Notes: generated from the letters alone by a model not told the origin. Counted from the stretch's first letter, positions 1 through 8,810 are shown. The stretch is 64,000 bases of DNA from Aeromonas dhakensis (GCF_000820305.1 NZ_CDBH01000064.1:124001-188000); one strand, 5' to 3'. Program-made: numbers and translations.

Positions 1-6
1 ATGCAA

Positions 7-28
7 AAGGGGCATTGCCATGCCCCTT
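7..28 (-). terminator. Rho-independent terminator of purT
   Basis: An 8-bp perfect inverted repeat (AAGGGGCA / TGCCCCTT) with a 6-nt loop. Read on the minus strand it ends in TTTT and lies about 50 nt beyond the purT stop codon. Confidence 0.75.
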
Positions 29-42
29 GCGCTGGGTCATGC

Positions 43-58
43 TGGCAAACGTTTGATT
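43..58. promoter_or_regulatory. Candidate PurR operator
   Basis: The 11-bp core GCAAACGTTTG matches the PurR box consensus ACGCAAACGTTTGCGT (12 of 16 positions by eye). It sits in the 3' flank of purT, so it may serve a minus-strand gene lying to the left of the window rather than purT. The match is visible; binding is inference. Confidence 0.4.
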
Positions 59-78
59 TCGTGTGCCAAAAAGTGGGC

Positions 79-1257
79 TTAGAACAGCACCTTGACGCCG
101 GCCGCAACCGCTTTGGCTTTTTCTACCGCCTCGTCGCACTGCTTGGCTCGCGTCAGTGCCACGCCGAGCCGGCGGCGACCGGCGATCTCCGGCTTGCCAA
201 ACAGCCGCAGCTGGGCACCTGGCACCAGAGCCAGCGCCTCGCCAATCCCCTGATAGCGGATGTCCTGGCTGTGACCTTCGCGCAGCACCACGGCGGAGGC
301 GCTCGGCCCGTACTGGGTGATGGCCCCGATGGGCAGCCCCAGAATGGCGCGCACGTGCAGGGCGAACTCGGAGAGATCCTGGGAGATGAGGGTCACCATG
401 CCGGTGTCGTGGGGGCGCGGTGAAACTTCGCTGAACCACACCTCGTCACCCTTGATGAAGAGCTCGACCCCGAACAGGCCGTAGCCGCCCAGCGCCTCGA
501 CCACCTTGGCCGCTGCCTCCTTGGAGCGGGCCAGTGCCAGCTCACTCATGGCTTGCGGCTGCCAGGATTCGCGGTAGTCGCCATCTTCCTGGCGATGGCC
601 GATGGGCTCGCAGAAGTGGATGCCGTCCACCGCGCGTACCGTGAGCAGGGTGATCTCGTACTCGAAGGGGACGAAGCCCTCGACGATCACCTTGCCGCGA
701 CCGGCGCGACCGCCCTCCTGGGCATAGGTCCAGCTCTCGTCGAGTTTGGCGAGATCGCGCAGCACGCTCTGCCCCTTGCCGGACGAGCTCATCACCGGCT
801 TCACCACGCAGGGCAGGCCGATGGTCTCGACGGCGGCGACAAACTCCTCCTTGCTCTGGGCAAAGCGGTAGGGGGAGGTGGGCAAGCCCAGCGTTTCGGC
901 GGCGAGGCGGCGGATCCCCTCCCGGTTCATGGTGAGCTGGGTGGCGCGGGCGTTCGGCACCACCTTGACCCCTTCCTGCTCCAGGGCGGCCAGGGTATCG
1001 GTGGCGATGGCTTCCAGCTCGGGGATGATCAGATCCGGTTTGACCTCGTTGACCAGGGCGCGCAGGGCGGCACCGTCCAGCATGTCCAGCACATGAGCGC
1101 TGTGCGCCACCTGCATGGCGGGGGCATCGGCATAGCGGTCGGCGGCGATCACCTCGATGCCGAAGCGTTGCAGCTCGATGGCGACCTCCTTGCCAAGTTC
1201 GCCGGAGCCCAGCAGCAGGGCGCGGGTGGCGCCGGGGCGGGTAGCGGTTCCAAACAT
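79..1257 (-). CDS. purT: Phosphoribosylglycinamide formyltransferase 2 (formate-dependent)
   Basis: PurT makes formyl-GAR from GAR using formate and ATP, the folate-independent third step of de novo purine synthesis in the cytoplasm. The 392-residue product has the usual family length. The N-terminal Rossmann-like part begins with [15 protein letters not shown] and is followed by an ATP-grasp domain with the glycine-rich SSSGKGQS loop near residue 160 and the metal-binding [12 protein letters not shown] segment near residue 280. The ATG is preceded by AGGAGA at good spacing. It is transcribed alone: a terminator of the upstream exporter gene lies 60 nt before its start and its own terminator lies at the window edge. 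Confidence 0.97.
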   Translation of the reverse strand: MFGTATRPGATRALLLGSGELGKEVAIELQRFGIEVIAADRYADAPAMQVAHSAHVLDMLDGAALRALVNEVKPDLIIPELEAIATDTLAALEQEGVKVVPNARATQLTMNREGIRRLAAETLGLPTSPYRFAQSKEEFVAAVETIGLPCVVKPVMSSSGKGQSVLRDLAKLDESWTYAQEGGRAGRGKVIVEGFVPFEYEITLLTVRAVDGIHFCEPIGHRQEDGDYRESWQPQAMSELALARSKEAAAKVVEALGGYGLFGVELFIKGDEVWFSEVSPRPHDTGMVTLISQDLSEFALHVRAILGLPIGAITQYGPSASAVVLREGHSQDIRYQGIGEALALVPGAQLRLFGKPEIAGRRRLGVALTRAKQCDEAVEKAKAVAAGVKVLF

Positions 1258-1316
1258 GTGATCTCTCCTGATGTCGTGGGTGGTGATTGAGGGCCGCTAT
1301 CGCACGAATAGCGGGC

Positions 1317-1344
1317 AAAAAAAGAGGCACGCATGGCGTACCTC
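1317..1344 (-). terminator. Terminator of the DMT exporter gene
   Basis: Hairpin GAGG-ACGC / GCGT-CCTC (one mismatched pair) overlapping the stop codon, followed on the minus strand by seven T residues. It separates the exporter gene from purT. Confidence 0.7.
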
Positions 1345-2269
1345 AGGAAACGGATTTGTGGGCGCGCTGCTCCAGATGGGTGAGCAGGGTGATGGCGCCG
1401 ATGATGATGGTGGCCCCCAGCCACAATCGGCCGGGCGGCGCCCAGCCAAACACCAGCCAGCCGGCCAGCACGTTCATGGGCAGCTTGGCAAAATCAAAGG
1501 GTTGCACGAACGAGGCCTCGGCCACGCTGTAGGCGCGGGCGATGGACATCTGGGCCAGCGCCGACAGCACGCCGGAGGCGGCCACCAGCAGCCACTGGGT
1601 TTCGCTCGGCCATTGCCACTCCGGCAGCGCCAGCATGGCGTTGAACGGGGTGCTGAAGATGAGCAGATAGACGACGATGGTGTGGGACGACTCGCTGGCC
1701 GCCTGATAGCGCACCAGCAAGGAGTAGCCGGCCCAGAACAGGGCCGCCGCCACCGGCAGCAACGAGGCCCAGCTGAAATCGTCGGTCCAGGGGGCCAGGA
1801 TCAGCATGGCGCCGACAAAGCCGGCCAGGGTTGCCAGAATGCGGGCCCGGCTCACCTGCTCCTTGAGAAAGAGGGCAGAGCCCAGGGTGGCGAACAGCGG
1901 AGAAGTCATCAGCAGCGCTATCCCCTGCCAGATGGGAACGGGGACCGCCAGCGCCCACAGCCAGAACTGGATGCCGACCACCGCCAGGGCAACCCGCAGC
2001 AGGTGCAGCCGCAGCTGGTTGGTCATCAGCGACTGGCGCAGGCCGTGGCGAATGAGCCAGGGCAGCAGACAGACCAGGGCAATCAGATATTGATGGAAGG
2101 CGACCTGGGTCGAGGGGAGGCCGAGCTTGAAGCTGACATACTGGCTCAGGCTGTTGACGGCGGCGAAGCAGAGGCCCGCTACCATCATCCAGACTGCACC
2201 GGCAAAGGGGGAGTGCCTGCGCGAGGGTGTCATGGGATCCGGGTCGCTGAAAAAAGTGCGGCGGATCAT
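1343..2269 (-). CDS. EamA/DMT-family membrane transporter
   Basis: A drug/metabolite transporter superfamily protein of about 308 residues with roughly ten hydrophobic segments arranged as two EamA repeats. The first repeat starts around AVWMMVAGLCFAAVNSL and the second around SLLPVAAALFWAGYSLL. The substrate cannot be read from sequence. The start is uncertain: an ATG at 2269 and one at 2233 are both in frame, and neither has a strong ribosome-binding site. A further in-frame TTG at 2293 is less likely. The second start would give 296 residues, closer to the usual size. The gene lies upstream of purT on the same strand but is separated from it by a terminator. Confidence 0.85.
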   Translation of the reverse strand: MIRRTFFSDPDPMTPSRRHSPFAGAVWMMVAGLCFAAVNSLSQYVSFKLGLPSTQVAFHQYLIALVCLLPWLIRHGLRQSLMTNQLRLHLLRVALAVVGIQFWLWALAVPVPIWQGIALLMTSPLFATLGSALFLKEQVSRARILATLAGFVGAMLILAPWTDDFSWASLLPVAAALFWAGYSLLVRYQAASESSHTIVVYLLIFSTPFNAMLALPEWQWPSETQWLLVAASGVLSALAQMSIARAYSVAEASFVQPFDFAKLPMNVLAGWLVFGWAPPGRLWLGATIIIGAITLLTHLEQRAHKSVS

Positions 2270-2458
2270 AACGGCAATCGTTTGTTCTGCCAAGCCTTGG
2301 CGGAGCGTGAGAGAGGCGGCTGGCGAGAGAATGCACTACCATCAAAATTTTTGAACAAGTTGAGCATCTATTTTCGCTATCTGTATAGAAGCCCAATGTT
2401 TAGAGTGACCTCCATCGACAGCACCGCTGTTCAACCGACAACCTAATGGAGTTTCACC

Positions 2459-3046
2459 ATGGCCAATATCCTCGTACTCAAGTCCAGCATCCTGGGCCAA
2501 TATTCCCAATCCAACGCCCTGATCGACGGCTTCCTGGCCGACCATCAGTCCGACACCGTCACCGTGCGTGATTTGGCGGCCCTGAACCTGCCGGTACTGG
2601 ATGGCGAGCTGGCGTCAGGCCTGCGCGGTGGTGAAAACCTCAATGAGCGTCAACTGGCCGTGCTGGCCCAGTCCGACGAGCTGATCGCAGAGCTCAAGGC
2701 GAGCGATCTGGTGGTGATTGCCGCCCCCATGTACAACTTCAACATCCCGACCCAGCTGAAAAACTGGATCGATCTGGTGGCCCGTGCCGGCGTGACCTTC
2801 CGTTACACCGAAACCGGTCCGGTCGGCCTGGTGGAAAACACCCGCGCCCTGGTGATCAGCCCCCGCGGCGGCATGCACGTCGGCAGCGCCACCGATCTGG
2901 TGACCCCCTACATGCGTACCGTGCTGGGCTTCATCGGCATCAAGGAGGTGGACTTCATCTACGCCGAAGGCATGGGCATGGGTCCGGATGCCCAGGCCAA
3001 GGGCATCGAGCAGGCCAAGGGCCAGCTGGAGACCCTGGCGCTCTGA
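2459..3046 (+). CDS. azoR: FMN-dependent NADH azoreductase
   Basis: A 195-residue flavodoxin-fold oxidoreductase of the AzoR family, which reduces azo dyes and quinones with NADH in the cytoplasm. Characteristic segments are the N-terminal phosphate-binding strand [16 protein letters not shown], the flavin-contact segment [16 protein letters not shown] around residue 98, and SPRGGMH near residue 140. Length matches E. coli AzoR closely. The ATG is preceded by TGGAG. It stands alone with a strong terminator directly after it. Confidence 0.95.
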   Translation: MANILVLKSSILGQYSQSNALIDGFLADHQSDTVTVRDLAALNLPVLDGELASGLRGGENLNERQLAVLAQSDELIAELKASDLVVIAAPMYNFNIPTQLKNWIDLVARAGVTFRYTETGPVGLVENTRALVISPRGGMHVGSATDLVTPYMRTVLGFIGIKEVDFIYAEGMGMGPDAQAKGIEQAKGQLETLAL

Positions 3047-3078
3047 TCAAGAGAGCAACCAGCCATACGCCAGAAAGC

Positions 3079-3111
3079 AACAACGCAGCCCCAGGGCTGC
3101 GTTGTTTTTTT
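3079..3111 (+). terminator. Terminator of azoR
   Basis: Perfect stem AACAACGCAGCC / GGCTGCGTTGTT with a 4-nt loop and seven T residues, about 35 nt after the azoR stop. Confidence 0.9.
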
Positions 3112-3142
3112 GGTGCCTGACCTGATGAAGCGGTCCGTCAGG

Positions 3143-3322
3143 TCAATCCCGCAGAAAGCGGCGACAGCCGCTGCCGACCATCAGGCAGACCACCACCAGG
3201 GAGCCCAGCAGCAGGGTGGTGAGCCACTGTTCGGCGCTGTCTGGCAGGCGGGGCGAGAGGAGGCTGATCATCAGCAAGGCACAGAGGGTGATCAGGCTGG
3301 CGGGACGGGTCAGAAACATCAT
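3143..3322 (-). CDS. Small two-helix membrane protein, hypothetical
   Basis: A 59-codon frame starting at tandem ATG codons with AAGGA eight bases upstream. The product begins MMFLTRPASLITLCALLMIS, has a second hydrophobic stretch (TTLLLGSLVVVCLMVG), and ends in a basic tail (CRRFLRD). This predicts two transmembrane helices joined by a short acidic loop. Codon composition looks like the neighbouring genes and unlike a shadow frame. I do not recognise the family. It is followed by the convergent azoR terminator and lies downstream of DUF4250 on the same strand. Confidence 0.6.
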   Translation of the reverse strand: MMFLTRPASLITLCALLMISLLSPRLPDSAEQWLTTLLLGSLVVVCLMVGSGCRRFLRD

Positions 3323-3485
3323 GGGTCATCCTTGGCTACGGCTGGTGAAGAGAAGGCTAACCGCGGTCTGTGACAGCAAGATGTATCCATACCTCTTGCC
3401 GATGGTCAGTTGACCGGGGTAGCCATCACCATAGCAGCTTTTGCCGCCGGAGCCAGCGGCATGGGCCGGGTTGTGATCCGGATCC

Positions 3486-3674
3486 CTATCTGAACTGCTT
3501 CTGATCTTCCTGATAGTGGAAATCGCCGCTGGCGAGCCGGGCGACCAGCGCCGCCTTGTCGAGATCCTGCGCCTTGCAGAGATCATCGAGATCATCGTAG
3601 CAATCACGTAGCTGCATGTTGACCAGGCTCAGCAGCATGTTGACGTCCATGGTGGCAAAGTTGTTGAGGTTCAT
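3486..3674 (-). CDS. DUF4250 domain-containing protein
   Basis: A 62-residue protein whose N-terminus (NNFATMDVNMLLSLVNMQLRD) is typical of the DUF4250 family of small cytoplasmic proteins of unknown role. It is acidic and helical, with no membrane segment. Its ATG overlaps the stop of the upstream MarR-type regulator in an ATGA arrangement, so the two are almost certainly translated from one mRNA. Confidence 0.85.
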   Translation of the reverse strand: MNLNNFATMDVNMLLSLVNMQLRDCYDDLDDLCKAQDLDKAALVARLASGDFHYQEDQKQFR

Positions 3675-4141
3675 GAGGGTCGCTCGTTATCCAGCAGGTG
3701 AAGTTGTTCGATGGCATCGCTGACGCTTTGCAGGTGCAGACGGATGGATTGGCGCGCCTCGGCCGGCAGGTAGTCGGTGAGGGTGTGCTGCCAGCTGCCC
3801 GCTTCGCTCTTGAGCTGCTGGAACAGGGTGAGCCCCGCCTGGGTGAAGGAGACCAGGCTGACCCGCTTGTCGTGCTCGCTGCTCTCGGTGAACAGGATCC
3901 CTTTTTCCACCAGCCGGTGAATTTCGCGGGAGATCCGCACCTTGTCCATCCCGCTCGCCTCCACCAGCTCTTTCTGGCTGATGGGGTAGTGGGGGCCGAG
4001 CACCATCATCAGGCGCCATTGAGGCACCGTCAGCTGATAGCGTTGCTGGTAAAACTGTTCGAAGGTATCGCGCACCATCTCGGCGGCGTGTACCAGCTGA
4101 TAGGGGGGATAGTGGGCAAGCAGCTCTATGATCTTTGACAT
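3671..4141 (-). CDS. MarR-family transcriptional regulator
   Basis: A 156-residue winged-helix regulator. The family signature is clear: a helical dimerisation N-terminus, QWRLMMVLGPHYPISQKELVEASGMDKVRISREI as helix-turn-helix, and the wing SSEHDKRVSLVSFT. The start is taken at MSKIIELL, preceded by aGGATG; a longer frame to 4213 is judged untranslated. Effector and targets are unknown. It overlaps the DUF4250 gene by 4 nt, and the 170-bp region upstream contains repeated TTGATAC/TTGATGATAC elements that could be its own operator. Confidence 0.9.
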   Translation of the reverse strand: MSKIIELLAHYPPYQLVHAAEMVRDTFEQFYQQRYQLTVPQWRLMMVLGPHYPISQKELVEASGMDKVRISREIHRLVEKGILFTESSEHDKRVSLVSFTQAGLTLFQQLKSEAGSWQHTLTDYLPAEARQSIRLHLQSVSDAIEQLHLLDNERPS

Positions 4142-4310
4142 ATGACATCCTGCTGTGACGGCTGCATCGGGTGCAGTTTCTCTTGATACTTTGACCTTGA
4201 TGATACGTAACACAGGGCCGTTTGTCTGAACAAGTACCAGAGAAATGTGCGGTTGCGCACGTCATCCGCCGCAACCGGGTCTATTCGAAGCTGGTTTTAC
4301 TGTCGCCGGC

Positions 4311-5525
4311 TCAGCCTTTGCGCAGCCAGAGCAGGGCGTTGTGCTTGAGCCAGGCCTCGCGGCTTTGCAGGGTGTAGAGCGCCGCTTCGTCACGGCTGCC
4401 CGTCTGCCAGCTGTGGGGCTCCTGTTTGGGCAGCTTGCGCTGGCCCAGCAGACAGGCCGGTACATGGGCGTTGGCCTTGACAGCGGCGGCCAGCAGCGGC
4501 TGCGCGGCATCGGCGCCAGCGCAGACGAACGTCATCAGCGCCTTGTTGTAGAGCAGCCAGCTGGAGGCTTCATCAAAGCGCACCAGCAGAGCCTGCAGGG
4601 CCGACCAGTCCCCTTGCAGGGCATAGAGGCTGGAGAGGGGATAACGGCAACCCAGCTCATCGGCCACACACAGCTCGAGCAGGGCCAGATATTCGCTGCG
4701 CGCCTGTTCCAGCTGGCCGAGACGCAACAGGCAGTCGGCCCGCCCGGCCCGGGCGGCCAGCAGCGGGCGCGCTTCGTGGGCACTCCAGCCATGGCCGGCA
4801 ATCTGCTGCCAGAAGGCGGCGTCAAACAGCGGCTCGGCGTCGGCGATCACCTTGTCAAACCAGCCGAGGCGGCTGTGCGGATCGCGGCTGGCATCGGCCA
4901 GTTCGAACCACTGCTGCCACTGCTCGGCCTGCTGGCTGTCCAGCGCCTGCTCCGTGCTCGGCACGGCCTGATACTCATCTAATTGCAGCAGCTGGTTGAG
5001 AGCGGTCTTCATGTTCTGGCGCTGACGCTTGCAGAACTCCATGAAGGGGAGGTCACTGCCGGCGGCCGCGTGCAGCATCTGCGCCATGGGCTTGTCGCGA
5101 AACAGGCTCAGCTCGGCGGCCAGGCTGAAACGGTACTGGGTGGTCGGATCGTTCAGATCCCTGGGCTTGGGCCAGGTGGCAAAGCCCTGGCTGAAGCCGT
5201 AACACCACTGACCGAGGGGGTGGCTCTGCTCGAACACCTGCTCCGGGCTCTCGGTGGAGAGGCGGCACTGGCTAGGCAGGGCGAGCTGGGCCTCATCGGC
5301 CTGGGTTTCCAGCTCGGCGATCAGGTGGCGCAGCGCCTCGGCGCTTTTTTCATCCAGCTCGGCGTCATGGGGCAACAGACCGGCCAGCGGGGCCTGCCAG
5401 TCAGGGGCATCCGGCCCGACCAGGCGGGCACACAAAAAGCCGTGCAGCGCCGGGTAGGTCATGTCCTGCCCACTGTGGGTCTGGATCCATTGATTGAGAT
5501 GACGGGTACGAGTGGATGGATTCAT
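4311..5525 (-). CDS. UPF0149 (YecA/YgfB-like) family protein
   Basis: A cytoplasmic protein of 404 residues. The N-terminal third resembles the UPF0149 domain, with YPALHGFLCARLVGP near residue 25. The rest is helical and TPR-like, with repeated ADCLLRLGQLEQARSEYLALLEL-type pairs between residues 250 and 330. No SEC-C zinc motif is present. Function is unknown. The start at MNPSTRTRH is chosen because GAGGAACTG lies upstream and because the longer in-frame extension to 5630 has no family-like sequence. It diverges from cvfB across a 230-bp shared upstream region. Confidence 0.75.
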   Translation of the reverse strand: MNPSTRTRHLNQWIQTHSGQDMTYPALHGFLCARLVGPDAPDWQAPLAGLLPHDAELDEKSAEALRHLIAELETQADEAQLALPSQCRLSTESPEQVFEQSHPLGQWCYGFSQGFATWPKPRDLNDPTTQYRFSLAAELSLFRDKPMAQMLHAAAGSDLPFMEFCKRQRQNMKTALNQLLQLDEYQAVPSTEQALDSQQAEQWQQWFELADASRDPHSRLGWFDKVIADAEPLFDAAFWQQIAGHGWSAHEARPLLAARAGRADCLLRLGQLEQARSEYLALLELCVADELGCRYPLSSLYALQGDWSALQALLVRFDEASSWLLYNKALMTFVCAGADAAQPLLAAAVKANAHVPACLLGQRKLPKQEPHSWQTGSRDEAALYTLQSREAWLKHNALLWLRKG

Positions 5526-5755
5526 CGACAGTTCCTCTGGATTTTGACAGCGGCGAAGTCTACCCAAAAGTGGGGTTATTTGCAGCAAAAGGGCGGCTGA
5601 CTGGCGATTATATGGACACGCCCCGGCCAAAAGGCCCTGAAAATCACCCGCGAACAGGGCAAGGGACTAGGCCCTGTTACCGCTCTTGGGGTAACATGCG
5701 CGCCCATACAGGCAATGAAAAATTGGCCATCCGGACAATGAAAGAAGAGAACACC

Positions 5756-6613
5756 ATGCTACAGATTGGCAAGATGAACACCCTTACCGTAGTCGAGCTC
5801 GAAGATCGGGGCGCCTGGCTGGCGGCTGGCGAAGAGTACGGCGAGCTGCTGCTGCCCAAGCGTCAACTGCCGGAAGGGGTGGCGGAAGGGGACGGCGTCA
5901 AGGTCTTCCTCTATCTGGATGCCGACTGCGAGCCGGTGATCACCACCGACAAGCCGTTTGCCATGGTGGACGACATCGTCGGCCTCAAGGTGGTCAATGC
6001 CAACAAGATTGGTGCCTTCCTCGACTGGGGCATGAAGAAGGATCTGTTCGTACCAAGCCGCGAGCAGAACAAGCCGATGCAGGTGGGCCATGTCTATCTG
6101 GTGCGGCTGATGCTCGATCACGAGGGGCGCATGGTGGGCACCAGCCGCCTCGAGCGGTTCCTGCGCACCGACAAACCTCCCTTCAAGGCCGGTGACGAAG
6201 TGACTGCCCTGCCTGGCGAGCGCACGCCGCTCGGCATCAAGGCCATCGTCAATGGCGAGTACTCCGGCATGCTGTTCAAGAACGAGGTGTTCGGCCGGGT
6301 GACCACGGGTCGTCCGCTGACCGCCTGGGTCAAGCAGGTGCGTGATGACGGCAAGCTGGATCTGACCCTGCAAAAGCCGGGTGTGGCGCGGCTGGACGAT
6401 GCCGGCGAGCAGATCCTGGTCCGCCTCAAGAAGCAGGGCGGCAGCCTGGCGGTGGGCGACAAGAGCGAACCCGAGCTCATCTACAAGCTGCTCGGCATGA
6501 GCAAGGGCACCTTCAAGAAGGCCATCGGCGGCCTCTACAAGCAGGGCAAGCTGGTCATCGATGACTACAGCATCACATTGACGGGCGACGATCAGCGCGA
6601 AGGCGGCGAATAA
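5756..6613 (+). CDS. cvfB: CvfB/YitL-family S1-domain RNA-binding protein
   Basis: A 285-residue protein with the CvfB order: S1-like domains in the N-terminal two thirds (ANKIGAFLDWGMKKDLFVP near residue 85, NGEYSGMLFKNEVFG near residue 165) and a winged-helix C-terminus (LIYKLLGMSKGTFKKAIGGLYKQGKL) near residue 240. CvfB of Staphylococcus is an RNA-binding virulence regulator; the role in Gram-negatives is not established. The start uses GAAGAG upstream; an in-frame ATG six codons earlier is the alternative. It is directly followed, with no gap, by the DUF1289 gene. Confidence 0.85.
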   Translation: MLQIGKMNTLTVVELEDRGAWLAAGEEYGELLLPKRQLPEGVAEGDGVKVFLYLDADCEPVITTDKPFAMVDDIVGLKVVNANKIGAFLDWGMKKDLFVPSREQNKPMQVGHVYLVRLMLDHEGRMVGTSRLERFLRTDKPPFKAGDEVTALPGERTPLGIKAIVNGEYSGMLFKNEVFGRVTTGRPLTAWVKQVRDDGKLDLTLQKPGVARLDDAGEQILVRLKKQGGSLAVGDKSEPELIYKLLGMSKGTFKKAIGGLYKQGKLVIDDYSITLTGDDQREGGE

Positions 6614-6925
6614 GTGCCGAGCCCCTGCGTCGGTGCGTGCCGGGCAAAAGACGGTCTCTGCCTTGGCTGTGGTCGCACTCTGACCGAGATTGGTCACTGG
6701 TCCGCCATGGCGAGCGAGGCCCAGCTGGCGGTGATGGCGCAGCTGGATGGTTCCACCAGCACCCACCGCTGCCCCGGCTGCGGTGAACCGGCCTTTTGCG
6801 CCGTGTCGGCCGGCGCGACCATCGCAGAGTGCTGGTGCAGCCAGCTGCCGGCCCTGCCCATGGGGGAGGCTGATAGCTGCTGGTGCCGGCGCTGTCTGGC
6901 GAAGGCCATCGCGGCCCGGCCTTGA
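6614..6925 (+). CDS. DUF1289 plus cysteine-rich CWC protein
   Basis: A 103-residue, very cysteine-rich protein (14 Cys). The N-terminus SPCVGACRAKDGLCLGCGRT followed by EIGHW is a DUF1289 signature. The second half (CPGCGEPAFC, ECWCSQLP, CWCRRCL) matches the CWC type of putative zinc-binding modules, so the gene looks like a fusion of two small metal-binding domains. The start is GTG immediately after the cvfB stop codon, with GAAGGCGG upstream, implying translational coupling to the RNA-binding protein. Confidence 0.8.
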   Translation: MPSPCVGACRAKDGLCLGCGRTLTEIGHWSAMASEAQLAVMAQLDGSTSTHRCPGCGEPAFCAVSAGATIAECWCSQLPALPMGEADSCWCRRCLAKAIAARP

Positions 6926-6944
6926 GCAAAGATCACCACAAAAG

Positions 6945-6969
6945 AAAAAGGCGCCGAGGGCGCCTTTTT
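6945..6969. terminator. Bidirectional terminator
   Basis: AAAAAGGCGCC / GGCGCCTTTTT hairpin with a 3-nt loop. It is flanked by A and T tracts and serves both the cvfB-DUF1289 pair and the convergent UPF0263 gene, whose stop codon it overlaps. Confidence 0.85.
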
Positions 6970-7292
6970 CATGCCTGTTGCTGACGGTGCCAGCGCACGT
7001 GGACATCGTGCTCATTGCTATGACGGGGCAGCAGGAAGGTGGCAAAGATCACCTCAAACTCCTCCTGATGGTCCAGCAGACCCACCCACACTTCGACCCA
7101 GCGCTCCATGTCCACCGGCACACCGAGTTCGGTTGACCAGTCGGCATTGGGCAGGGTCGCCTCGACGGCGCCACGCTGTTCGAACTCCAGGGTGATGTCG
7201 ACGATTTGTTCGGGGGCCAGCATGTCTGCGGCCTGCTCAAGAAACTGATCATAGGCCCATTCGACCAGCTGATCCGGGGTACGCTGTTCCAT
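6969..7292 (-). CDS. UPF0263/DUF440 (YciU-like) protein, copy A
   Basis: A 107-residue acidic protein. The order DQLVEWAYDQFLEQAADML, LEFEQRGAVEATLPNADW, and the terminal FATFLLPR...VHVRWH correspond to the YciU/HI1450 family, which is strongly acidic and has been proposed to mimic double-stranded DNA. The start at MEQRTPDQ replaces a longer frame. It has a paralogue 1.1 kb away (8357-8683), with mtgA between the two. Its function here is not known. Confidence 0.8.
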   Translation of the reverse strand: MEQRTPDQLVEWAYDQFLEQAADMLAPEQIVDITLEFEQRGAVEATLPNADWSTELGVPVDMERWVEVWVGLLDHQEEFEVIFATFLLPRHSNEHDVHVRWHRQQQA

Positions 7293-7437
7293 GAAATCAC
7301 TCCAGATACATCGAGGTTCGCTACTGTAACAATTATTGGCGGTGGCGGCCAGACCAGTGGGAAGGGTGCGCCAGCGCCGGGCAAGGCTGACTGGAGTTGG
7401 GTATGGTTGAAGAGGGGCAGGGCAAGGGAGAGCGGGC

Positions 7438-7572
7438 ATGAAACGGCGGACGAGACGGCAGCAGATCAAGCGGCGGCGGGAGACCTGGTGGTGGCACTAC
7501 CTGCCGCTGCATCGGGGCACGGTGGGCGGGCACCTGGGGCCCTCCACCGACGAGGCCGGGCTCGCACCGTGA
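7438..7572 (+). CDS. Possible 44-residue basic peptide
   Basis: Lies in the 303-bp space between the mtgA stop and the UPF0263 copy A start, on the opposite strand from both. It has an ATG with AGGGAG nine bases upstream and encodes a very basic N-terminus (MKRRTRRQQIKRRRETWWWH) rich in Arg and Trp. No family is recognised. High GC makes chance frames common here, so it needs conservation evidence. Nothing else is seen in this gap. Confidence 0.3.
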   Translation: MKRRTRRQQIKRRRETWWWHYLPLHRGTVGGHLGPSTDEAGLAP

Positions 7573-7595
7573 ACAAGCCCGACACCCATCAGGCA

Positions 7596-8372
7596 TCAGT
7601 CTGTCTGATGCACCTTGTTGAGGGTTACCTGCCCCAGCTGGCCCATCTGACGGCGGATCCAGGCCGAGCGCTGCTGGACGTAGGGCGAGGGGGGCTTGAC
7701 CCGGTAGCGCCAGGGGTTGGGCAGGGCTGCCGCCAGCAGTGACGCCTCGTAGCGGGTGAGACGTATCGCCGGCTTGCCGAAGTAGTGTCTGGCCGCGGCC
7801 TCGGCGCCGTAGATGCCGGGCCCGAACTCCACGATATTCAGGTACACCTCGAGGATGCGGGACTTGTCCCAGCCCAGCTCCATCAGCAGGGTGAACCAGG
7901 CCTCGATCCCCTTGCGCAGGAAGCTGCGATCGCTCCACATGAAGAGGTTCTTGGCGGTCTGCTGGCTGAGGGTGCTGGCGCCGCGCACCCGCTCGCTGTG
8001 CTGATTGTGCTTGAGCGCCGAGCTGATGGCATCCATGTCGAAGCCGTTGTGCTCGGCAAAGCGCTGATCTTCGGCGGCGATCACCGCCAGCTGCAGCTCG
8101 CGGGAGATCTGCTCGAGCGGCACCCAGTCGTGCTTCACCTCGGCCACCTTGGCAGGGGGAAACAGCGCCCGCTCGATGCGCCAGGTCCACATGGGCGGAT
8201 CGATGAAGCGCAGCAGCGCCACCGAGACGATGGTGCTGAGCAGGGCCGCCAGCAGCAGCTTGCCGAGCCAGTTCAGCAGGCGCCGTGCCGGATTGGGCCG
8301 CACGGGCTCTGGCTCCGACTCCCAGACGTAGTGACTCGGATCATCGGGATCCGGAATTATTGGGGCAGCCAT
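7596..8372 (-). CDS. mtgA: Monofunctional biosynthetic peptidoglycan transglycosylase
   Basis: A 258-residue GT51-family enzyme that polymerises lipid II glycan strands at the outer face of the inner membrane. A short cytoplasmic N-terminus is followed by one membrane anchor ([23 protein letters not shown], about residues 32-54) and the catalytic domain with the family motifs [17 protein letters not shown] (catalytic Glu), [29 protein letters not shown] and [28 protein letters not shown]. Its start overlaps the end of the upstream UPF0263 copy B by 16 nt, so the two are probably co-transcribed. Confidence 0.95.
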   Translation of the reverse strand: MAAPIIPDPDDPSHYVWESEPEPVRPNPARRLLNWLGKLLLAALLSTIVSVALLRFIDPPMWTWRIERALFPPAKVAEVKHDWVPLEQISRELQLAVIAAEDQRFAEHNGFDMDAISSALKHNQHSERVRGASTLSQQTAKNLFMWSDRSFLRKGIEAWFTLLMELGWDKSRILEVYLNIVEFGPGIYGAEAAARHYFGKPAIRLTRYEASLLAAALPNPWRYRVKPPSPYVQQRSAWIRRQMGQLGQVTLNKVHQTD

Positions 8373-8683
8373 TCGATGTGGCAGAACTTCTCGTCAACAC
8401 GGCGGGAGAGCAGCATGCGGGCGAACAGGTGCTCGTACTCTTCCTGCTCGTTGCCAAGGCCGATCCAGATCTCGGCGTACTCGGCGTCGCTGACCTCGAA
8501 GCCAACGTCCGCTTCCCAGTCATCGGCCGGATCGGTTTCCGCCAGCAGGCCGCGGTCGTTGAACTCCTGATTGAAGCGGGCGATCTCCTGCTCCGGCAGG
8601 TTGTCGGAGGCCAGCTCCATGAAGAGTTCGAGGGCGGTGTCGAGCAGTTCCTCGACGCTGTGCATTTCGTCATTCAAAGACAT
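8357..8683 (-). CDS. UPF0263/DUF440 (YciU-like) protein, copy B
   Basis: A 108-residue, strongly acidic protein closer to E. coli YciU than copy A. It has [50 protein letters not shown], and the C-terminal signature [12 protein letters not shown]...FCHIEWLPQ. The start is at MSLNDEMHS. The 3' end overlaps mtgA. In the HI1450/YciU family the acidic surface has been suggested to imitate DNA; no partner can be deduced here. Confidence 0.85.
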   Translation of the reverse strand: MSLNDEMHSVEELLDTALELFMELASDNLPEQEIARFNQEFNDRGLLAETDPADDWEADVGFEVSDAEYAEIWIGLGNEQEEYEHLFARMLLSRRVDEKFCHIEWLPQ

Positions 8684-8810
8684 AAGCGGTCTGTTCCAGC
8701 TGATAAATAAAGAAAAACACCGACGGCCCGGCCGCACGGTGGCGCGCCGTATTCTAGCCGTCCCCTACGGGCTTGGCGAGTGCAGCAGCGCCCTTGACCC
8801 GGTTGCGGCA

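Noticed and set aside
1293-1316. Hairpin GCCGCTAT / ATAGCGGGC between purT and the exporter
   Set aside because: The A tract is on the wrong side for a terminator on either strand. A neighbouring hairpin at 1324-1344 fits as the terminator.
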